DNA from: Lomentospora prolificans
Taxonomy: Eukaryota > Ascomycota > Sordariomycetes > Microascales > Microascaceae
Direction: 5' to 3'
NCBI GenBank assembly: GCA_029532625.1
Contig: JARFXM010000003.1
Location: 1,488,001 to 1,552,000 of the forward strand
DNA length: 64,000 nt
Both the position numbers and the translations under genes were made by a program. The first letter of the stretch is position 1; each line of letters begins with the position of its first letter. The notes beneath the pieces are model-generated. The model did no database searches. It was not told the DNA's origin and saw nothing but the letters and a program-made list of their open reading frames with translations. Positions 58,110-64,000 of the stretch are shown here, in pieces.

Positions 58110-59419
58110 TTATTTCACCAACTCCTCCCACTGTACGCCCACCCACTCCTCAAGATATCCTACTTGGTCATCCTCCACCCCGTACGCCTGGCAGTCGTTC
58201 GCACAGACGCCCACGATGATCGTCCCCCACTCCATTCCCTCCAAGCTCATGTCATCCGCTTCCAACTCGGTAATGGCATGCGGCGTCAGTTGTAACTCAA
58301 ACGTCCTCTCGCCACCGCATCCCTTGCACCTAGGCATGCCCGACCGTCCGTTGATCACTTTGGCAATCTCATCATCTTTGCTGTATAGCAGCGGCGCACC
58401 CGAAAACTCGTACCGAATGACTTGCTCTGGATTCTGAGCCATGCGGTCCGCGAACTTTTGGAACGTGGCATCCATCGATGATTCAAAGTCATCCTTGCCC
58501 ATGACAGATGAGCCACCCTCCGAGTTGTCCACCTCCATCCTCGCGTTAGCTGGTACATTCGTAGGCGTAGGGTCAAGCGTCTCGTAGTCGACATCAACAA
58601 GGTAAAGCGTAGGGTAAGCCTTTGGTAGCTCAGACTCTGCCGGCCACGCCTCGGGCGCCGGCGTCGGCTCTTGTGGCTTCTGCGCCTGCGGATTATTCAA
58701 CGACAAGGTTTCTGCAAACGTCTTTGGCAGCTCTTTGACCTCCTTCTCAACAGCGGCCACGGTCTCCTTCGCGGCGCTAGCAAAGGGATTCGTAGGGCCA
58801 CCCTTGGCACCACTAGAGAAGGGATTCGCGCTTCCACCGCCAGCAGCGAACGGGTTTGCACCAGCCACACCACCAAGGCCCTTTGTGCCGAAAAGCGTTT
58901 CTCCCAGCCCGGGCTGCTTCGCCTTCTCCTCCGCCTCCTTCTCCTCACGCCGCCTCTTTTCTTCGGCGGCATTTTGCGCGGCTTCGGCCTCGGCACGGGC
59001 CTTCTCAGCCGCCTCTTTGGATATGCGCACGCTTCGGATGGCACGGACACTCCCTGGCTTCCGGCGGCATTTGGTCTTGCGGCAGCCAAAGACAAACAGG
59101 CGCCGCTCGTGGCCGGGGAACTTTTCGGGAAGCTCCCCGTTGAGCTGGAGGAGGAGGGACATCATGTCGCCGCAAGCCGTGCAGCGGGCAAGAGCCGCCG
59201 AGGGTGGCGTGTTGGAGTCTAGCCATTCCTAGGGGTTTGAAATGTTAGTCTGGTCATTGGGCGCGAGTGAGGCCAAGGACGGGTTCAGGGAGGGACACGT
59301 ACTGGCTGGCCGCCCAGCCGGCTGATTGAGTCATCGGCGGGATCCTTCGAGACGTAACCAAGGAGAGTGGTCGTCTCGGTAAACTCTCCAATGTCGGAGT
59401 CGCTGTCGTAGTCGGCCAT
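58110..59419 (-). CDS. TSR4: PDCD2 C-terminal domain protein, Tsr4-like ribosome assembly factor
   Basis: Two exons, 59303-59419 and 58110-59228. The intron 59229-59302 has a GTACGT donor and CTAG acceptor; the product is 411 aa. Tsr4/PDCD2 proteins are dedicated chaperones of uS5 (Rps2) in 40S assembly. The N terminus reads MADYDSDSDIGEFTETTTLL and SRLGGQPEWL. A Cys-rich part follows: RCTACGDMMSLLLQLNGELP and FGCRKTKCRRKPGSVRAIR. The middle, about residues 100-200, is Lys/Glu/Ala-rich coiled coil followed by FG/NPF-like low complexity (ANPFAAGGG, NPFSSG). The C-terminal PDCD2_C domain has VIRYEFSGAPLLYS, CKGCGGERTFELQLTP and WGTIIVGVCANDC. The MADYDSDSD start is typical and sets the first exon. 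Confidence 0.92.
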
Positions 59420-59833
59420 CTTGAAGCTAAGCTGGCGGCTTCGCGACTGCTAGAGAAGTGTGTTGTCTTGGTGGGGCAAGAATTTTTGCGACGATGGTGG
59501 GGTTTATCTTATCGCGTTGCGGGATGGAGGGGCAAATGCATGCTCAGCGTTCACCTTTCTACGACTCCATACGCCCGGCGATTGATTACAATCACTTGTC
59601 ACATCACTGAGAAATTAAATTAAAACCGTGGCTAGGGAACTTTTGACATCATTTTGCAGCAGTATCTAAGACCTTTTACTTGATTACCTCGTTACCTCAT
59701 CCAGCGTAGATTCAGGCACATGGTGTTAGAAGCGCCAGTTTACCCCCAGGAACCCTAGGAATCTTTTTAAGGTCTAACCTACGCGCCCAATGCTGGAAAC
59801 CTTCACTACCTTATACTACTGTTCTCCCTGACC
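59420..59833. other. Intergenic region TSR4 promoter / CCT6 3' end
   Basis: 414 bp between two minus-strand genes. No gene seen. Confidence 0.7.
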
Positions 59834-61777
59834 TTACATCTCCGGGGCGTCCATGCCACCCGGCCCACCTTGCCTACCCATCTGCCTCGCCTTGAGAAGC
59901 TCGTCGCAGAGCAAAAGGTTGGCAGCAATGCTAGAGCTGGAGGCGATGCAGTTTCGTAGTACGCGGAAGGAGTCGTAGACACCCTCAAGCTCGGGGTCCA
60001 TGGGCTCTCCTGTGACTAGGTCGAGACCGACGACATTGCCATCCACATACTCGTCGTGGAGCGATGCGACTGTTCACGAAAACGTTAGGGTGTAGAACAA
60101 CGGAGATAACCTTTAGACTACTTACGGGCATCCTGGATATCATGGCCAGCGTTCGCTGCTAGGGTCTTGGGAATAATAAGAAGCGCATCCGCAAACGCGG
60201 CAACACCCCACTTGGCCTTGCCCTTAACAGTCTTGGAGAAGGCATCACTCTTCAGATGAGCTGCGCAGGCAACCTGGAAGGCACCACCACCGGGAACGAC
60301 GCTCTTGTCAACAATAGTGTTGTACACGCTCCGCAAGCCGTCGCGGACGGCATCGGTGACCTGGGTTATGGTGTGTTGGTTGGGGCCCTTAATAAGGAGT
60401 GTTACGGACTTAGGGTCCTTAACCTCTTCGACGAAGGTGTACTTCTCCTCGCCCAGAATCTGCTCGTAAACGAGACCAGCCCAGCCGAGCACGTCAGGAG
60501 TAAGATCGTCAACGCTGTTCTGGGCGACACCACCGCAAACAAGCTGAAGGCGCTCCATGTTCCTCCTCTTTGCTCTCCTGAGAGCGAGGATGCCGTTCTT
60601 AGCGAGGACGTCGAGGGATAGAGGATCGATACCCTTTTGGTTGATGATGACAAAGTTCTTCTTAGGATCGCTTCCGCACACACGCTTCTTCAAGTCGACA
60701 ATTTTCATCAGCTTGTCATCGACGAATCGGCGCTCGCTCTCGACAAGCTTCTCCCTCTGCTCAGCGCTAGAGTAGAAGAAGCTGGAGTTGATCTCCGTCT
60801 TTTCATATTCTAAGCTGACATTGAGAGTCAGAATGTAGGCATTCTCTACCCTCTTGGGCATGTCGGGGTGACGCGCGCCGTGGTCGAGGGCCAAGCCCTT
60901 GATAAGCTGGGTATCAGACGCTGTCCTGTGCTGCATCTTCATGATCTCAATCATGTGGAGATCGGGCTTCGAGGGGGCCTGGTAAATGGCAAGAACGGCA
61001 TCGACAATATCAGGCGTAAGTTTTGTGGCCAGAGTCGAGTTGAGCTTGGTAGCAAGGGCGGTCCTGGCTACATTGAGGAGAAGCTCTCGGTCGATATCTC
61101 GGGGGAGCTTGAACTTGTCAAGGAACTATATCCGGTCAGCAGTAGGTCCCGGCATAACTCAACAGCCATGGCGATTCGAACCTTGAGAGACTCATTCTTG
61201 GCAATCTCGAAGCCATCAGTAATGATGCGAGGGTGAAGTCCTTCGGCAATGTGTCTCTCGGCCTGCTTCAGGAGCTCGCCGACGAGCAGGACGACAGATG
61301 TCGTTCCATCTCCACAAATATCGTCCTGGGCAGTGGCAGCTCGCGCAATCATGACAGCAGTCGGGTTCTTGATCTGCATCTCTCGGAGTAGGACGTTTCC
61401 GTCCTTTGTGAGCTTGATCTGTCGGATTGTCAGTATGTGATACCCCCTCCCCCTATCCACCATTCCCCACCGCAACATACCTGACCGGCACCATCGACAA
61501 GCCTATTGAAAAGAAAAAGCGGTCAGTACCTTATATACCCTCTATCTAAGCCTCGTAAATTATCCCTTACATTTTTATCGTCCCCAGAGGGCCGAGGTTG
61601 GACTTGAGGACATTTTGCAGTCCCTCGCCGGCACTGATGTTGACTTGAAGAGCTTCACCCCGCCTCTGCAGCAAAAGCTCGTTAGTGACACATCCATAGC
61701 GATACAGGCGGGCAGAAATCGGCTCATCAACGTACTCGGGACTCGGCCTTGGGATTAAGTAGTTGGGTAGCTGACAT
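59834..61777 (-). CDS. CCT6: T-complex protein 1 subunit zeta (CCT6)
   Basis: Six exons: 61736-61777, 61571-61665, 61481-61502, 61182-61418, 60126-61125 and 59834-60069, all GT-AG, giving 543 aa. CCT6 is one of eight subunits of the cytosolic TRiC chaperonin that folds actin and tubulin. The N terminus MSATQLLNPKAESR|RRGEAL spans the first splice, then VNISAGEGLQNVLKSNLGPL and LGTIKM|LVDGAGQ|IKLTKDGN, in which LVDGAGQ comes from a 22-nt exon. The ATPase signatures are DGTTSVVLLVGELL and VVPGGGAFQVACA. The apical domain is intact. The end reads DELLKARQMGRQGGPGG. A frame extending to 61908 from the second exon reads intron 1 and lacks family similarity, so the start at 61777 was chosen. Confidence 0.95.
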
Positions 61778-62238
61778 TGTGTCGTGGACGTGGACGGATA
61801 GGGACGTATGGTGTTGATGATAGCCCCCTCAAGCTCTGGTGCTGCCTTGTCGAGTGTCGATGGTCGTTTCTGTTGTGCTGTGCGGGACAGTAACTTTTTT
61901 TCTGCCATTAAGCCGGTCCTGATTTGGTAATGCGGTGAGGCTGGACGGTCATCCCACTTGTCTTAGCGGGGGACCTGTGACTTTGGAGTGCCCCTCACCC
62001 TGCTGCCTATGGCGATGGAGGAATACAAAGTACCGCTCTATCTACTTCTCCCAGACACTTCTAGACACTACACGAACTATCATCTTGTCGCCGTCGTGAT
62101 CTTCAATTGTCATGCAAGAACTTCCTCTGCGTTAGAGCTGACATTATAAGCTTTTTGCATCGACTTCTTCTCTCGAGGTGCTGAATTCTGTTGTCTCTTC
62201 TTCACTCCGAGTCCACCAATCCAAATACTGTACAAATC
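61778..62238. promoter_or_regulatory. Divergent promoter of CCT6 (-) and the DUF4470-like gene (+)
   Basis: 461 bp between start codons. I saw no unambiguous heat-shock element. Confidence 0.5.
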
Positions 62239-64000
62239 ATGGCTACCCCAGCCCATATTTCCAGCGCCGCGCATCCGCCAACACTCAATAATATCAGGAA
62301 TTCTTACAAGCCGGCTGCGAGCCTTACGAGATCCGTACCGCAAGGCATCGGTAATGTCGATGTATTGGCCCTCGGGTCGTCACACTTGAAGAATCTCTTA
62401 TATACAGCATATCATGAAAAAGGATTTCGTGAGTATCCTGCATCGGAGTTGAAAGCCCAAACCTTCTAACCAACTTACAGCTCAGAGGACAACACATATC
62501 ACCGTCGTTGATTCATTCCAACTCGATATAGGTATTTAAATCTACCGTGCACTTCTCATCACAGTCAACTAATCAATCCCAGTGATAAACGCTGTTTTCT
62601 TGACCCTTGTACACGATCATGGCAACCAGATCCAGGATGCTGATTTGGATCAGCTCTGGGAAATCATCAGCTCCGTATCAATTAGCAAGGAAGCGCACAA
62701 CAAAATTGTGCAGCACCTAAAGAAGCTCTCGCAAGCTGTCAAGTCGCTTTCTATGTGGAAATCTAGTCCTTACTCAAAAGCCGTCCAGTTCGAAGATGAG
62801 GCTTCGCTCAGTACCTTAGCTGCTCACCTCGGGCTTGTCATTCCCGCCATGGAGGCGAGTGAAGCGCAAGAGAGGAGCATTCAAACTCCTTATCTTGGAG
62901 AAGCCAAAGAAAACGATGAGATTAACCGCTATGTTTCCTCCGCAGCGCCGCTTTCCCAACAGGCAAGACGTGACGTGTGGACAACCTCTCAACAATTCTT
63001 CACTGCCGGCACGCTATCCCCTTCCGACGGGGTGCTTCCAAACCCATTGTACATTGAAGGAGCCAAAGGCTTGCTCTTACCGGAAAACCCGCTTGTCGGC
63101 TTTCACCTCTCTACGGCCTTCACCCCATTGACGGAGTTATCTCCACTGCGGCCACAGATCGCAGAAGCTGAGCCCAATAAATCCTTTGCCGCTGCCAAGT
63201 CTTGCTTCATCGAGTGGACTCATGCACTGGCCGAGGCTCTCGGAAACGCCTTGACAATTCGTTTGGTGAATGCAGATCCGCACTCGTATCTCGATGCACT
63301 ACAACGGTTCGTTCAGGGAGACCAAACACCTTGTCAATACCAGACCGGCCACTCGTCCGTCCCTCTACGGATCGCGCCTAACGCTGTGGAAGAATTTGAT
63401 GTCATCGATGCTTCACATATCACTGGAAATCGATTACGGATACTCCTGACTCTAGCCTTCTCTTCTCCATTGCTCAAACGGCAACCATGGGCAACTATAT
63501 TCACCGAGTTCAACATACGGATGGGTGAGATGAGAGAAAACCCGCTGGAAGATATCCTCTACTGCGACACACCCTCTATGTGCCTCCTGTTGGGTCTCAG
63601 TTCTCCGGAAATAATTACAAATGCAAGCTCCACTTCGATTGTTGACGATGTTCTACTGGGTATCGAGGACAATGTGCCGCTCGGTAACCAAACCAGTCCG
63701 GTATATTACTGTGTCTCTTGGAAGCGAAGCCATGTGCTCGCCGGCAGCACGTCCCCAGTCCCATTGAATATCACAGTCGACCATCTGGTGGATCTTTTGA
63801 TGGAACTCGATGACAAGATGTACGAACTAGACCAACGATATGTGGAGTATATTCGAAATCGAACACCCAGTGGGCTATACAGAATCGGTTTTCTCGCGCC
63901 AATTATTCAAGCAGCATCGAGACATGCGAACTTTTCTGTTGCGGACCTGTGCGACAACTTCTTTGACCACGCTCCTAGGGAGGCGAGGCGTCCAGGCATA
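62239..64000 (+). CDS. DUF4470-like protein, 3' end beyond the window
   Basis: Exons 62239-62428, 62481-62531 and 62583 to the window edge. Introns are GTGAGT/CAG and GTATTT/CAG. The third exon is open for 1418 bases to position 64000 with no stop; 553 codons are visible. The N terminus reads GNVDVLALGSSHLKNLLYTA, then RTTHITVVDSFQLDIVINAV. This pattern (DVLxLGxxxxxNxLYT ... VxDxxxxxxxxNxxL) recalls the DUF4470 domain found in fungal proteins, often paired with MYND zinc fingers; I see no MYND in the part present. Later segments include TGLYRIG-like PSGLYRIGFLAPIIQAASRH, consistent with the C-terminal half of such proteins. Function unknown. Assignment is from recalled pattern, so moderate. 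Confidence 0.7.

Noticed and set aside
61567..61908. 113-residue frame starting MAEKKLLSRTAQQ, apparent N terminus of CCT6
   Set aside because: It reads through intron 1. A proper exon at 61736-61777 encoding MSATQLLNPKAESR joins with GTACGT/CTGCAG signals and matches the family N terminus.
1..64000. Possible CRISPR array, secondary-metabolite cluster, rRNA, or intact transposon
   Set aside because: No regularly spaced repeats, no polyketide or peptide synthetase or tailoring enzyme neighbours, no rRNA-like sequence, and no transposase or reverse transcriptase motifs were seen.

Overview
This is nuclear DNA of a filamentous ascomycete, most likely a Sordariomycete. The genes carry short introns of about 50-100 nt with GTRNGT donors, CTAAC-like branch sites and YAG acceptors. 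The proteins are of Pezizomycotina type: a Fig1 membrane protein, a Bck1 MAPKKK with a SAM domain, a fungal GH5 steryl-glucosidase-like enzyme and a cyanase. Intergenic DNA is rich in pyrimidine/purine tracts and short GTACGAAG/GTAC motifs. The order-level placement comes from gene style and remembered homologues, not from a search.

Layout. 0-8.8 kb: aldose 1-epimerase (-), an atypical NAD(P)-binding SDR (-), a conserved disordered protein (+) and COX20 (-). 9.4-16.3 kb: POL2, the catalytic subunit of DNA polymerase epsilon (+), head-to-head with COX20 across a promoter that has two ACGCGT boxes. 17-23 kb: cyanase (+), a small unrecognised helical protein (-) and FIG1 (+) behind a long pyrimidine-rich leader. 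23.7-27 kb: a very large GH47 alpha-mannosidase (-). 27-30.7 kb: about 3.7 kb in which I find no gene. 30.7-35.5 kb: the cell-wall-integrity MAPKKK BCK1 (-), with an apparent one-base frame discontinuity near its N terminus. 37.2-39.6 kb: GH5 glucosylceramide/steryl-glucoside hydrolase-like protein (-).

41-64 kb is gene dense and mostly alternates strand: SKI3 (+), RMI1 (-), VPS51 (+), NIF3-like (-), BOL2/FRA2-like (+), AP-1 beta (-), DNA ligase I (-), eIF3k (+), TSR4/PDCD2-like (-), CCT6 (-), and a DUF4470-like protein (+) that runs off the window end. Five divergent pairs in the window share 460-685 bp promoters, and four convergent pairs are separated by 186-343 bp.

The gene content is almost entirely housekeeping: DNA replication and repair (POL2, RMI1, LIG1), RNA decay (SKI3), translation and ribosome assembly (eIF3k, TSR4), trafficking (VPS51, AP-1), folding (CCT6), iron regulation (BOL2), mitochondrial respiration (COX20), and cell wall, membrane or fusion functions (BCK1, FIG1, GH47, GH5). 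I see no biosynthetic gene cluster, intact transposon, CRISPR array, rRNA or tRNA. I did not find a clearly novel system. The items most worth checking are the BCK1 frame break, the SDR lacking its catalytic tyrosine, the CaaX-like end of the GH5 protein, the large inserts in the GH47 enzyme, and two uncharacterised proteins.
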